Translations under genes and position numbers: made by a program
The notes under the pieces: generated by a model
Told to the model about the DNA's origin: nothing
The model's database searches: none
Seen by the model: the letters and a program-made list of their open reading frames with translations, nothing else
In this document: positions 21,826-34,330 of the stretch, one piece after another
Layout: every line of letters starts with the position of its first letter
Position numbering within the stretch: the stretch's first letter is position 1
From: Turritopsis dohrnii
Lineage: Eukaryota > Cnidaria > Hydrozoa > Anthoathecata > Oceaniidae
Length of the DNA: 64,000 nucleotides
Assembly: GCA_027922465.2 (NCBI GenBank)
Contig: BQMF02000010.1
Coordinates: forward strand, 1,488,001 to 1,552,000
Reading direction: 5' to 3'

Positions 21826-22391
21826 TCTTATTATAATAATCCGCGATTGTGCATCCCATTTTTATTTTAGAGAGTGACATATTTAGTTTTAATTTACGGT
21901 CATCGTCCTCTTATGTGCGCGTAAAACCACCTAGAGGCGAGAGACACTTTTTTCACGATCATTCCAAAAGCACGTGGCATCATTTGACGTCAGTTTTTTT
22001 ATGATCACGAGGGATCATTGCATTGCATCCCCAATCAAACGCGACCTTTTTGGGGAAATATCTCGAGGACCAATAGGGATATCTGACGTTTTTTAGGGTC
22101 CGCAATACGGGTGACCGGGTGACGCAACATTTGGGCCCAAATTTTATTTGGTACTGCGGCTATGACGTCATCAAAATCTTTGAACGACGATATCTCTGCA
22201 ACGGTTGATCGTAGCGAAACGATCCCATACATTTTTTTGATCAGTTTTTCGAGCTCTACAACATGGGTACGCTTTTGAGTTGCGATTCCATGATTTATAT
22301 TTTCGTCACGGGGTACGTACACGGGAATGGTGGATTTGACCTAATGTTTTCGAAGTTAAGTTCGGTAAAAAGTTTTTACCCGGGATACTAG
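21826..22391 (+). mobile_element. Helitron-like element, array copy 1 (566 bp)
   Basis: TC start, GGTAAAAA/TTTTTACC hairpin and CTAG end. It is joined without a gap to the fragment before and the copy after. The minus strand carries a 95-codon frame beginning MYVPRDENINHGIATQK, related to frames in sister copies. Confidence 0.75.
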
Positions 22392-22969
22392 TCTTATTAT
22401 AATAATCCGCGTTGTGCATCCCACTTTTATTTTAGAGAGTGATATATTTGTTTAATTTTTACGGTCATCGTCCTCTTATGTGCGCGTAAAACCACGTAGA
22501 AGCGAGAGACACTTTTTTCACGATCATTCCAAAAGCACATGGCATCATTTGACCTCAGTTTTTTTTTTTATCTTATCACGGGGGGGGGGAACCATTGCAT
22601 TGCATCCCCAATCGAACGCGACGTTTTTGGGGAAATATCTCGAGAACCAATAGGGATAACTGACGTTTTTTAGGGTTAGCGATACGGGTGATGGGGTGAC
22701 GCAAAATTTGGGCCTAAATTTAATTTGGTACTGGGGATATGACGTCATCAAAATCTTTGATCGACGATATCTCTGCAACGGTTGATTGTAGCGAAACAAT
22801 CCCATACATTTTTTTGATCAGTTTTTCGAGCTCTACAACATCAGTACACTTTCCAGTCCCGATTCCGTAATTGAAATTTTCGTCACGGGGTTCTCACACG
22901 GGAAAGCCGGATTCTTGCACATCCGTTTTGAAGTTAAGTTCGGTAAAAAGGTTTTACCCGGGATACTAG
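22392..22969 (+). mobile_element. Helitron-like element, array copy 2 (578 bp)
   Basis: Same ends as the preceding copy. It has a run of nine G after TTATCACG (22577-22585) where sisters read GATCACGGGG, and a variant 3' quarter (CCAGTCCCGATTCCG) shared with the copy at 1602, so copies of two subtypes alternate in the array. Confidence 0.75.
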
Positions 22970-23535
22970 TCTTATTATAATAATCCGCGATTGTGCATCC
23001 CACTTTTATTTTAGAGAGTGATATATTTGTTTAATTTTTACGGTCATCGTCCTCTTATGTGCGCGTAAAACCACGTAGAAGCGAGAGACACTTTTGTCAC
23101 GATCATTCCAAAAGCACATGGCATCATTTGACGTCAGTTTTTTTATGATCACGGGGAATCATTGCATTGCATCCCCAATCGAACGCGACGTTTTTGGGGA
23201 AATATCTGAAGAACCAATAGGGATAACTGACGTTTTTTGGGGTCAGCGATACGGGTGATGGGGTGACGCATCATTTGGGCCTAAATTTTATTTGGTACTG
23301 CGGATATGACGTCATCGAAATCTTTGATCAGCGATATCTCCGGAACGGTTGGTCGTAGCGAAACGATCCCATTCACTTTTTTGATCAGCTTTTCGAGCTC
23401 TGCAACATGGGTACACTTTTGAGTTGCGATTCTATGATTTACTTTTTCGTCCCGGGGTACGTACACGGGAATGGTGGATTTAACCTAATGTTTTCGAAGT
23501 TAAGTTCGGTAAAAAGTTTTTACCCGGGATGCTAG
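22970..23535 (+). mobile_element. Helitron-like element, array copy 3 (566 bp)
   Basis: TC start; ends GGGATGCTAG followed by TT. It closes the head-to-tail array. The minus strand has the recurrent MYVPRDEKVNHRIATQK frame (23281-23466). Confidence 0.75.
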
Positions 23536-25260
23536 TTCTTAAATAAAATCATATATTATATATAGAGTTTGTACACTTAAAACGGCTTAAATAGAGGCAT
23601 TTCGAGACGTTTCAGAATACAATATGTGAGTGTTAGAGCGAGACGATACAAAGTAGAATATGCAGTTTTTCCTGTGTTGGCAAAGTCAAAGAGCGAATAA
23701 GGACTAAAAGTTTAGTACACGTAGGGCAGGTCTGAACTCAACTATGCAAAAACAAAATTTTTATCTAAATTAGAGGTATTATATTTAAAAGAAAACATAT
23801 TTATCCTGTCCTTAAAGCTCGCCATTGCATTTTTAAAACCTTTCTTGGATTCAATTTGCGTAAGGTCATTTGGTATAGAATTCCATAATTTCAAGCCATG
23901 ATTTGAGAACGACAATCTACTATGGGTCGACTTGTCAGACAAGGCTAATTGTTGCTTACGTCTTCCACTTCTGCTATACACTCTCTTAAACATTGACTGA
24001 ATGTCATCATCGATTTCATTATAATACACTTGATGCATAAGACAAAGCAATCGCCGTTTGTATAGGTAGGAGATTGATAACCATTTGGCTTTTTCCAGAC
24101 ATTCAACAGGTTGAAGATTATCACGGAGCCTAAAAATGATTTGGGCTGCCTTGGCATGTATGCTATCAAATTTTTCTAAGTTCCTTTCGTTTCCCCACAC
24201 GGATACATTATATACAACTGACGGAATCATAGCTTTGTAGTAGAATTGGCTCAAGATTTCGGAGTTTAGTGATAACATTTTCTTTAGCATTTTCACTTTC
24301 GAATTGAATTTCTTGATGACGCTTTCGGTTTGATTACGCCATGATAAGTGGCTGTCGATTTTAACTCCCAATACTTTATGGCTTTCAACTATATCTAAAG
24401 GTGTACCGTTCATGGTTATCTGTTGTATAGGACCAATGAACTTTTTGTTTGAGATGATCAGTATTTTCGTTTTATCTGCATGTATGTTCATTCCATTCAG
24501 CTTTGACCACTCGTACAGGTTGTTAAATTGTTGTTGTAAGATACATGTTGATCTATCGTTTTTGCATAGCATGAATCTGATGTAACATCAGCAAACATCT
24601 CAAGCTGATCTCCCTCAGGTTCTGGATTGTCATTACACTTTGAAACATCGGGAAGATCATACGCATGGTATGAATAATATCTTGGGCCCAACAAGGAGCC
24701 TTGAGGTACCCCCCGCTCAACAGTTTCAAGTTCAGAACAGCTGTCCCTGATTTTGGTGAATTGCTTGCGCTCACTCAAGTAATCTTTGCACCATGTGAAC
24801 ATGTCTCCGGAAATTCCAATTGCTAGCATCTTCTTTAACAAAGTCTCATGGCACACACTATCAAACGCTTTCTTGAAATCTATCAGCAAGATTCCGATAA
24901 TCATCTTTCTCTCCAGTAGTTGCGACCATCTTTCGGTGAGTTTTAGTAGCATAAGTTCAGGGGATCTACCCTTGCGAAAACCCCATTGGTGGTTACTGAG
25001 GAGTTTGTGGTGGTAGACATGTTGATCAAGTTCATTTGCTACAACTGCCTCGATGAGCTTTCCCGGCAGACAAAGTAAAGAAATTGGACGATCGTTTTCG
25101 CTTTTGGTTTTAGAACCTTTTTTGTGTATACAGCATACCTTTGCAATTTTGTATTTCGATGGAAACTTGAGTTGCTGAAAGCTTCCTTTAGCAATGTAGT
25201 GTAATCCAGTAAGTCTGTTAATATGATGATCACTTCTTCACTTCATAATTTAAGTCAGTT
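23536..25260 (-). pseudogene. dead LINE reverse transcriptase (5'-truncated)
   Basis: Reading from about 25240 down to 23742, the minus strand shows reverse-transcriptase text in several frames: IDFKKAFDSVCHETLLKK and GVPQGSLLGP (24497-24952), then LSWRNQTESVIKKFNSKVKM in a second frame (23742-24572). The catalytic box, which should read FADD, reads FADV because its second aspartate codon is GTT (24583-24585). No endonuclease is present and the 5' part (25039-25233) is frameshifted. It belongs with the CR1/jockey-like non-LTR elements but is not close to the LINE at 11.5 kb. The 200 bases after the stop are presumably its 3' tail, next to the Helitron array. Confidence 0.8.
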
Positions 25261-25833
25261 AATTTTTTTGCCAGGTTTACGAATGCTGTAGATGTATAAA
25301 TATCTAACATAGTACAGTTGAATGATTTAAAGAGTCAAAATAGACCAATCTCATAATGCAACATAAATAAAAAAATTCACTTCTTATTGGCGGTTTCAAA
25401 AGAATAAAATGAAAATAAAGCTTTAAAATAAAACAATATTTGAAATATTTTTGTCGTATGAAAGTTCCGATTCATTAAAATATTTAAGATGAAACACATG
25501 GGGAGGCATTTATTGCAAAATGAAAAATGTGATAAAAACAGACTTTAAACACCTATTTTTTTCTTTTCTCAAAAAAACGTTGCAAGAGATATGTGAAAAT
25601 TTTTTATACAAAATATATGTTCACATTATACAAAAATGTCAAAAAATATCAATACACTATCGTCGTGACATTGATAACTATTTCTTGTTTAGCATGTTTT
25701 CTAATAAACGCAGTTTTTCAAAATGCGGCATTTATTACAAGTGTTTGACCACAAGTGCAGCGTTTACTAGACAAAAGCGTTTATCAGTGGGACGGAATTT
25801 ATTAGAGGAAATAACTAGAAATAATTTATTAGA
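25261..25833. other. unassigned stretch
   Basis: Includes words such as GCGTTTACTAG and GCGTTTATCAG near 25759-25785 that echo the GGGCGTTTA motif of the MITE to the right, so an older relative may be embedded here. Confidence 0.3.
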
Positions 25834-26310
25834 GGGTAATGCTTCGATTAGACGCCCGGGGCGTTTATTAAATTTTTTGAATTTTTAGGGGGGCGTCTAT
25901 TCGAGGGGGCGTTTAAAAGAGGGGGGCGTCTATTGAATTTTTGTGAAACTCTTCTTTTTCGTAAATATAAACTAAATATAAACATCGATAAAAATATACA
26001 AAATTAAACTTCAAGATCATCGTCAATAAAGACAAAGTTTCCAACTGTTAGTTTAAAATTTAAAAAGAAAAGCGTCTATCGCAAATTTCCATATTTTTAT
26101 ACAAAATGAAAACATTGAGGCTGAAACAATGCAATGTAGTAGTTCTACATGCCTTAATTAGTGTGTCTCTCTAGAGGAGAGGGGCGTCTATTCGAGGGAG
26201 GCGTCTAATAGAGGGGGGCGTTTATTTAAAAATCTCCTGAAAAGGGGGGGGGGGCGTCTATTCGAGGGGGGCGTTTAAAAGAAGGGGGCGTTTAATCGAT
26301 GCATTACGGT
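25834..26310. mobile_element. MITE rich in GGGCGTCTATTCGAGG motifs
   Basis: The left end GTAATGCTTCGATTAGACGCCC and the right end GGGCGTTTAATCGATGCATTAC are inverted repeats with two mismatches in 22. Inside, GGGGGCGTCTATTCGAGGGG and GGGGGCGTTTAAAAGA recur about nine times near both ends. At 477 bp it is non-coding. Confidence 0.7.
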
Positions 26311-27140
26311 AACTACTTTTGACAATACTACAACATGTCTCCAAATGCAAGCTAATGACTTTCAAAACCTAGTGTTTCATAAAAACTTTCCCAAATTTTT
26401 TCTAAAACTGAAAAATCAATTTCAAATATTCAGTCTGCTCCCTCCAATTGTTCTTTGTGCAAATTTTGATGAAAATTGAAGAATTTTGAAAATTTGTTCG
26501 TATTTCTGAATTGTTATAGTTGGATAATAATTTCATGTTGTCATGAAATTGTGTGATCAAAAGCCAACTAAAGCTGTTATTCACCGGCTATGGCACGCTG
26601 AGTATTAAAATCGACGGTTTTTTTTCTTTTTTTTCCAAAATTTCGATGCACACGGGCCAGATAAAATAGCATATAGCTGTCACAAGATTTTCCATTGTTT
26701 AAGACTAGACTTGGAATAGCGTAATTTTTTTCTTCCGTGTAAGCGTTGCGCAAAAAAATAATAAAAATGGCAGGGAAGTTTTGATATTTCACATGTATTT
26801 ATAACGCGAGTTGTTTAAAAAAAAAAGGAGAGTATATTTTTGAATTGGAATCAAGTTTGATACTGCTTTGAGTTGTCCAAGATGAAGTATTATAGGTAGT
26901 TGAAGAATTTCTAGCCTGGTGTTAATGTACAGCTGTTTCTCTTCCAGGAGACCTGATTGTTTACTTTTTGTTTGTTCCAGGTTCTTTTATTCTTTCCATT
27001 TATATTTTGAAGCAGCCAAACATACTTAATTTAGTCTTTCCAGAGAATGTTCTGAAGTTATGCATTTCCAATTTTTTTAAACAGTATATAAGTGATAAAT
27101 TTATATATAACAAAGCTTTATGATTTTCCCCAAGAAGATT
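26311..27140. other. unassigned AT-rich stretch
   Basis: Nothing recognised. Confidence 0.25.
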
Positions 27141-27149
27141 GTTGATTAC

Positions 27150-27375
27150 GATACACTGACAGTTTTGAAAGTGTCAAATGACACCTTAAAAAGAGTCATT
27201 CTAAGGTGCCTAAAACGAAACCTTTAAAGGAGTCATTATTACTCCTAAAAGGGAGTCATTCAAGAGTGTCAAGTGACTCTTTCAAGGGATTCATGATTTA
27301 ATGTCAAAATATGATGACTCCCTTTGGTGCCTAAATTGACATATTTAAGGGAGTCATAGTATAATGACTCCTTAA
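27150..27375. repeat. left half of a repeat built on AAGGAGTCATT words
   Basis: GGAGTCATT, TGACTCC and GTGCCTAAA recur in both orientations. The same words resume after the hAT-like insert at 30451-30530, so the two halves are one older repeat split by the insertion. Confidence 0.6.
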
Positions 27376-30300
27376 CAGGGGCGGACGCAGCATTATTTTA
27401 TAGGTACGGCTCAACCTTGTGGATTCCAATAAGAATTCCGATTCCCCGATTTTTCTCGGAATTACCAGATTTACGGACAAATGCATCCCGAATATAGGGG
27501 TGGGTGGGGGCGGTTAGGAGATCAACGTTCATTTCCAGTTAGCTACTTTGAACCCCCAACCCCAAAATTAGCCTACATTAAACATTTTAACCAAAGATGG
27601 ATAGAAGAATAGAAGCTGATTACAATAGTTTTTTTGAGATTAACACAGCATAACAAAATAATTACAGTATTATATTAACTGCATCATTTTATTAAACGTC
27701 TAAAATACCAAACACACTGTACGATTACACATTCCTTTCGTTGCACTCAGACTTTACTAGCATTCTCATTTTCCAAAGCAAATTTATTTCACCCAAGCAA
27801 AACGGAGGCTAAAAAACAGTATAATTTACTAAAATAACGAAAATTGGCACCATAAATTATTGGCACCATAACTAATCTCACTAAGAATGCAGTTTTCCTA
27901 TAAATTCATGGTGCATTATAATTTTCCGCCCTCTTTAAATCTAGGTCGATCTGTTGATGTTTGTGCTAAAAAGACAAAAGGTGAACAAATTCAAAATTAA
28001 AATATATTATGTATGGTGAATTAGAATTAATATGAAGTCTCCCCCATTTATTTATTTTTTAAATCCATAAATAAAATAGTATGTTCTCACACAATATACA
28101 GTGAATATAGTCAAGACATACCAAAACGGAACTGTCCACATAAAATAAATCTTCCTATTCTACTTGTATGTTTTCAGTAGACAATCGACCACACTCCATA
28201 AAACAAAATCCTCTCTCAAAGGCTTCTTAGTAGAATCATAACAGGCTTTATCATCAATTATAGGAAAAAAATTGTTTCTCTTTATTTCTTCTAAAATCTG
28301 GTTAGATATCAAATTCCCACAATACTGATTCAGATCACTTGGAAATAGAAGTATATAGTATATATTCTTTTTCTAGATAATTCCAAATCACATCTATACA
28401 ATTTGATGCAAACTTATATCCATTGAATTCTACCATTTGTTTCATTCAATTACCAATCATGACATGCATGGAATAAAACTACCAGAACATAAGGACCTTG
28501 TCAACACACGAAACATTTCTTTGACTAAAGCTGATTTCCCACCAATAAAGAGTAGTTGGGGAATTTCAAAACCAACGGAATAAGCATCTAGTCATTTCAA
28601 CTGAAATGGCCATCCATCTGTTTTGTCTTTTCGAGCTCAAAAACATTGTCAATAAATGATTTTATATCCTGGGGAGAACCTGCAGAGGACGTGTCAATGT
28701 GGGTTGTAACATCATCATACGATAATGCTATTCCTTAAGCTGAAGGTTTTCTTTGAATCTTAGATGTTCCTGCGGTTCCTTTCTTTTATAAAGAAACCCA
28801 GGAACCAACAGAACATAGTGATTATGCGAAAAGTGCTTGGGATTGATGTTCCCTCAAAACAAAACAAAATATATTAATTGTGAGATAAGACTCATCCAGC
28901 TTACACTAACAGGCCACACTAACAGCATTTGGTTTCAATTGTATCCACAAAGTGGGTGCATAATGGGTGCATGGACTTATGTATGACTGGTGGAAGTCCC
29001 AACAAACACAAGACAGAACACCAATTTTGTTCCTCGAAAATTTACATTGATTGTTCCTCATTAAACCTCATAAACTCACTGCTGAATTTTTTCCAAATAA
29101 AGCTAACAACACATAGCTATACGAATGCTCATCATCATTAAAAAATCTCAAAATAATTGCATATTATATATCTAATGAAATTAAATATCACAAAATAAAG
29201 TTAATGTATACATGCAAACTCTGTAGTTTTTGATCACCGCCAAAAGGTGCCATGTTTAAAAAAACATAATAAGTTTGTGTAGTAATCAAATCCAACGACT
29301 CTGAGTAAAATCCCAACCAGGAGTTTAGCAAGGCAAAAAAATAATAAATAAAAAGAAGCTCCACATAGAAATTCTTCAAAATTTATAAAATTTTGTTTTT
29401 CGTCAAAGTTACAAATATAAAAAGCCTTGCATGTGAATGAAAATAAAAAAACAAATATTGAATCCGCATTCACATATACTTTCAGAACCTTTTGTTGTTG
29501 TTGTTGTTTCGGTCATTAAATGAATTTGAATTAATGTATAATAATTAAAAAAACAAAATAACACTTACGTTTACAAAGTAAAATATAAAGAAAACCATAA
29601 ACTTACTTTAAAGCAATGACTGTGGCATCCAACATGATGTCTCCTACCACACTATGTTCTTTATTTCTCAGCTGTAAATTACTTTTTCAATCAAGGGTTT
29701 ACCTACCAAATTCATGCGCTCATTGAAACACAAAAAACCTTCGGTCATCAGTATGGGTAAATTTTAAGATTCTATTGCCATGTTATCGTTGAGATTAAGC
29801 GCTTCAAAAACTCTTTCTCTATGCATCATGTCCGATACAAACAAATTGAGAAAGAGGTTTATAGGATGATGCACGATGCACATATATTGTGAGTTTTGAG
29901 CCGTATTTGCTTACTCTACCGACAACTGAAAGATTTAAAGCCTAAGGATTTGTTCTGATACGTATTGTCGTTTTGCGTACTTTTAGCACGACAGCCGCAC
30001 TTTCAAAACAAACGGAAAACCGAAAGAAGTACTATGAAGCTGGGATTAGGGGTATAGGTGTCCAACTACCGTAAAATCGGGACTTGAGCAGTAACTTTGA
30101 GCCGTATCGAAGAGCTGCAATACGGCTCAAAACTGTTAGTTATAACCCCTATCATCATTGATCAAAAGGAGCCGATTTGAGCCGTAAAGAAGAACAATAC
30201 AGCAGTGGGGTTTGCAGTTATAGCTTACCTAAAATTTGCGAGTCAAATGGGGCGCCAACAAATAACGCGCTAATGCATAAAAAACCTATTTGATTGATTT

Positions 30301-30450
30301 TTGAACGATGCCGTTATCGCGCGATTACGACACGGTGTCAAGAATAGACAAACAGACAAAGAAGCACGGCAGTAGATCATTTTTAGTAATCATTCTTGAC
30401 TAAATTTTGCTACGGTTTGAGCCGTATGAGCCGTACCCTGCGTCCGCCCC
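27376..30450. mobile_element. hAT-like DNA transposon, 3.1 kb, probably non-autonomous
   Basis: Perfect 15-base inverted ends CAGGGGCGGACGCAG / CTGCGTCCGCCCCTG are of the classic hAT CAGNGGCG type. TGAGCCGTA (either orientation) occurs near 27405 and then at about 29897, 30093, 30121, 30177, 30418 and 30427, consistent with subterminal transposase-binding sites. I see no intact transposase. A short minus-strand coding relic (28590-28740; DDVTTHIDTSSAGSPQD) lies inside. The 8-base flanks (CTCCTTAA and CTTTAAAG) do not match, so no clean 8 bp duplication is shown. Confidence 0.65.
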
Positions 30451-30530
30451 TGCTTTAAAGGAGTCGTTTTAGGCACCGATGGGGGTCATCATATTTTGAC
30501 TCTCTAGAAGGAGTCGCTATATTACATGAA
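30451..30530. repeat. right half of the AAGGAGTC repeat
   Basis: TTTAAAGGAGTCGTTTTAGGCACC continues the words seen before the hAT-like insert (ACCTTTAAAGGAGTCATT at 27220). Confidence 0.55.
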
Positions 30531-32740
30531 ATAGAGTACAGGAAAGCAACAGCAACATAAACATATAGAAAAGTACATATTTTTTGAATAATAGTGAACT
30601 CATAAATATATACATCGACGCCATAAAATAGTAGGTAGAACATAAAAATTGTAAAATAAAACGCTTGGAGCAGATAAAAAGTCTCTTTCCCTCTCATTAT
30701 CCATAATCAGAAGTATAGATTAGACAAAAACTGGTAAATAATAGAGAGAAACTAAATTTAAAATGCTGATCTCAACTTCGCCATGATAAAAACTAAATCA
30801 GAAGTCAGATTTGAAAGAAACTTGGAGGATTGAAAAGTTTGAATGTTTCAAGTTCATACTCGGAGGAAAACAGTTAAAAACGTTAAAAATTCATTAAAAA
30901 TTCATCTTTCTTTCTTGCTGATCGAGCATCCGTTGGGAAGTTTTTGAACGCTCTTGCTCCAGAAAACGAGAAACTCATTTCGTAACATGAAAGTTTGTAG
31001 TACTCGTAGTAGTTTGTTTCAGTTTCTCTTGTTGCTTTCCATTACCTCAAAGTCCTTATGAAAGATCTCACAAGTTAATTTGTTCACCGATTTGAACACT
31101 TCCAAACACAGCCTATTTTTCATTAGGTATTCAATTTACTATCATCAACCATATTCTGTAATGATTCAAACCAATTTAAAACACTTCTAAACTTTATACT
31201 TTCTATTTTTCATACCTCTAAAGAAATCAATAAATTTTCTCTTTACTTTCCAGCTCAAACATGAATGTAAACATGTGCTTAATAAAAAATGCTTTCTTCC
31301 TCTCTTCGTTTTCACTGAAATTTCGCTACCATTTCGCACTGAAAAACACAAAACCATGATTTGTCGTAACTGTTTTAATGTTGAAGGTGATGTAAAACTT
31401 TCGTGAATAACAAGCCTTCTATATTAACAAATTCACCTTCGTATCACCATTCAAAGCTCATGATTTAAAGAAGAAGCAAAGCATGTTCAGGCGTACCAGA
31501 AAATCAGTTTCCAACGCATCATCGACGATCTCGAAACCGGTCTATGATCCACTTTTGGGATGCCGACTTCAGACGAGTTGTTTACATCAATATAGCCACC
31601 TTCAAACCAACATGAACTTGCTTCAGCTGTGGAAAGAGCGGGTATTGGCGAAAATTCTGTCCCAAATCCAAAAGACAATCAAGTGACGCATTATCCTCTC
31701 AACCTGGCAAAAGCTTTGTATGAGTAAAGGGTAATTTGAAATTTCTTTTTGGGAATCCATAAAAGAAAAAACAACAACAACGATCGATATCATAAAGAAC
31801 GGCAGTAAAATTCCATTCAACTAAAGACAGTAAAAAGCACGTTTCAAAAATAATGGATCAGCGATAATCGAAAGGGAATTTGTTTCTACTGCAATAAAAT
31901 AACTTCCTAGAGTTGAATAGTTCAAAAGACCGAACTCGTCCCTCACATTGTAAGCTCTTTGTTTCGACTCAAAGTAATGGTAGAAACAGCCCATTTTGAA
32001 TTAAAGACGTGTAAGCAAATCTATGTATCAAAAAAGTTCATCCAAGATTATCGAAGGCATTTTTTTGTTGCTAAATAGTATTGATATTTTCTTATTATTA
32101 TATCAGTGAAAAGCTTTTTTTGAGATCTTTCCAGATAAATAGTTTTTTTTCCAAAAATATTTTTTTCAGGTAAATTATAGTGGGAAAAAGGTTTTATTGC
32201 CCTCATTAATTTTTTAAAGATTAATCAACTTGAGTGTTAATGACGAAATTGCAGAGCGATTAGCAGCTGATCTTTCATCAGGATTTTGTTCGTCCGTAAG
32301 TCCACAAATGTTTGTCGTCGGTTGTAGGCTGACACCACTAAAAACACCAGCCTTATTTTTAAAGCTGGAATACAGGCTTTTTGCTGATCGTGGCTTAATT
32401 CAGAAATGTTTATTATTTCATAATTACAACTATTTCATCAGTGTGAGTGCAGCCTTTATAAAATAAAGAGGAGTTCATGTTTTTGGAAACACAGATTGAT
32501 ACTCCTTATTTATACCAGAGAAGCAATCTAATTTTTAATATTATGACCGTATGTTACAAGTGATACTACGATTATATACTGCTGAGTTTCCTTTCTAGAT
32601 ACTTAGGCTGATTTTGTGTTTTGTAATTAGATTGGTAAGGAGATATAAGAGCACTGCTACCTCCAAGCCAAGAACGATCTATTTTATATTTTACATTATG
32701 TTAATTTTTTATCTATTTATATAGCTGCACCTATCAATTC
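30531..32740. other. unassigned stretch
   Basis: No exon or repeat recognised over 2.2 kb. Frames at 31483-31686 and 32230-32466 lack recognisable motifs or splice frameworks. Confidence 0.25.
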
Positions 32741-32789
32741 AGAGGAGTTTTAAATGTTGCTTTTTATAACCTGTCTAAACTAAAAGCTA

Positions 32790-33630
32790 AACAAGAGCCA
32801 GATGGCGCAAAACGGTAGCAGCAAAAGTACTTGCCACAAGAATACTTTTAAATTTGAAATTTTACTTAAAGTTCTTAAACGTTCTGTAAACGTTATTTCT
32901 TGAGATATCTTACTGGTGGAAAACAGGCATAAACGATATTATAATGTTTAAAATTACTAACTCGTGTAAATAGGGTCTAATCGCAACACACCAGCAATTT
33001 AATTTATTAGAAGACAAAAGAATTATACATGCATGAGCTGTTTATAACGTACGTTTTTTTTATAAGAGCTTATGTAGAAAAAAAAACGCGTTTCTTCGAA
33101 AAAAAATGTATGTTTTGAATTATAATTTTTTGAAACCGAAAATGAATTCAAACAGATAACTGCCTTTTTTTAACTCGATTTTTGAAAACCTTGATGTTCA
33201 AAGACAGAACAGATAGCTAACAAACGTAGAAAGTAATAAGAAAGTCTGATCTGTGCTTTACTGACACGAAAAACATATCTATTTTCAAGTGCCAAAGTTC
33301 ATTGATTCAGTACCATAAAAGTAACTAAAAGTCCCAGTTTTATGTAGACCTATTTGATTAATATCTATTCCTTCATCAATTAAGTGATAAAATATCAAAG
33401 AAAACGTATTTTAAATGTATGTGATTGAAAACCTTCGAAAATTCAAAAGGCTGCGTTCGTTCATTAGAATGTATATTGAGTTTTTAGTGGGGACTCGCAT
33501 ACTCTAAATCGTAGGCTAAAAACTGCCGTTTCGGCCGGAGTAGTAGTAGTAGTAGTAGTAGGAGTAGTAGTAGTAGGAGTCCAAGGGTGTTTTAATACGG
33601 TATTCGCTTACGCTGCTACCGTAATTAATG
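32790..33630 (+). repeat. dispersed repeat, copy A (~0.84 kb)
   Basis: Shares, in the same order and spacing, ATGGCGCAAAACGGTAGCAGC (32811), an A-rich middle, CTGCCGTTTCGGCCGG, a TAG microsatellite, and TTTTAATACGGTATTCGCTT with CTACCGTAAT, all with 38490-39345. The pairing is diverged but the landmarks are co-linear, offset about 5.7 kb. Confidence 0.5.
33538..33582 (+). repeat. TAG microsatellite
   Basis: A run of TAG units with two GGAG interruptions, embedded in repeat copy A. Homologous runs sit in copy B and in the satellite block at 48-49 kb. Confidence 0.8.
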
Positions 33631-34026
33631 CACACACAAAAGTAGGATGGGTAGAAATCTAGTCACGTAAACAAACAGTGTATACATAAGGCATTTAGTT
33701 GCCTGTGAAGGTGCATTGTGTGCTACTCTCAAAATTGACTTAATCAACGATATTTTGTGTTTGTTATAATGCACTTATTATCAATGGATGGAATGAAACC
33801 ATAAAGTTAATAAACCCAAATATCACTTGGAATGTCTATTTATTCATAGCCTTGTCTTGCTTTTTGTTCTCATTTCCACACTCGTTTTTTGTAAATCTAT
33901 CAATTTCTACTCTCTCTCCATGGCTAGCAGTCTCTTATTTTTTTAAAGGGAAATTCAGCCTTTATCAGAAACTTTTTATATCAGCTGCAGAAAGGTCTCA
34001 TTGTGATCATTAAAAATTATTTTGTA
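33631..34026. other. unassigned stretch
   Basis: Nothing recognised. Confidence 0.25.
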
Positions 34027-34330
34027 CCGTGTAAAAAATTTTTACGGGTTTTAATTCTGAAAGTGACGTCTCAAGCCTGGTGTCGAAAAATTAAATCACA
34101 GCATGATGAACAGAAAGGGTATCAGTGCTGTAAGTACTTTAAACTTTAAATATAGGAGCGCAGAACAGTCGTTTTACTTAAAGATCTTAAACCCATCAAA
34201 AATAAAAAAAAGGTGCTGCGTGTGCATCGGCTTTTTTCACTCTGTAAAATAAATTTTATCGATTAAAGGTGCAATGCAATGGTTCCCCGTGATGAAAAAT
34301 CTAACGTCAATACGGAAAAAAACACTTCTC
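34027..34330 (-). mobile_element. Helitron-like element, diverged minus-strand copy
   Basis: On the minus strand it contains the CATTGCATTGCACC landmark next to TCATCACGGGGAACC, and it ends in CCGTAAAAAATTTTTTACACGGTAC, the same type of A/T hairpin end seen near 36848. This is the only copy found in the opposite orientation. Confidence 0.45.
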
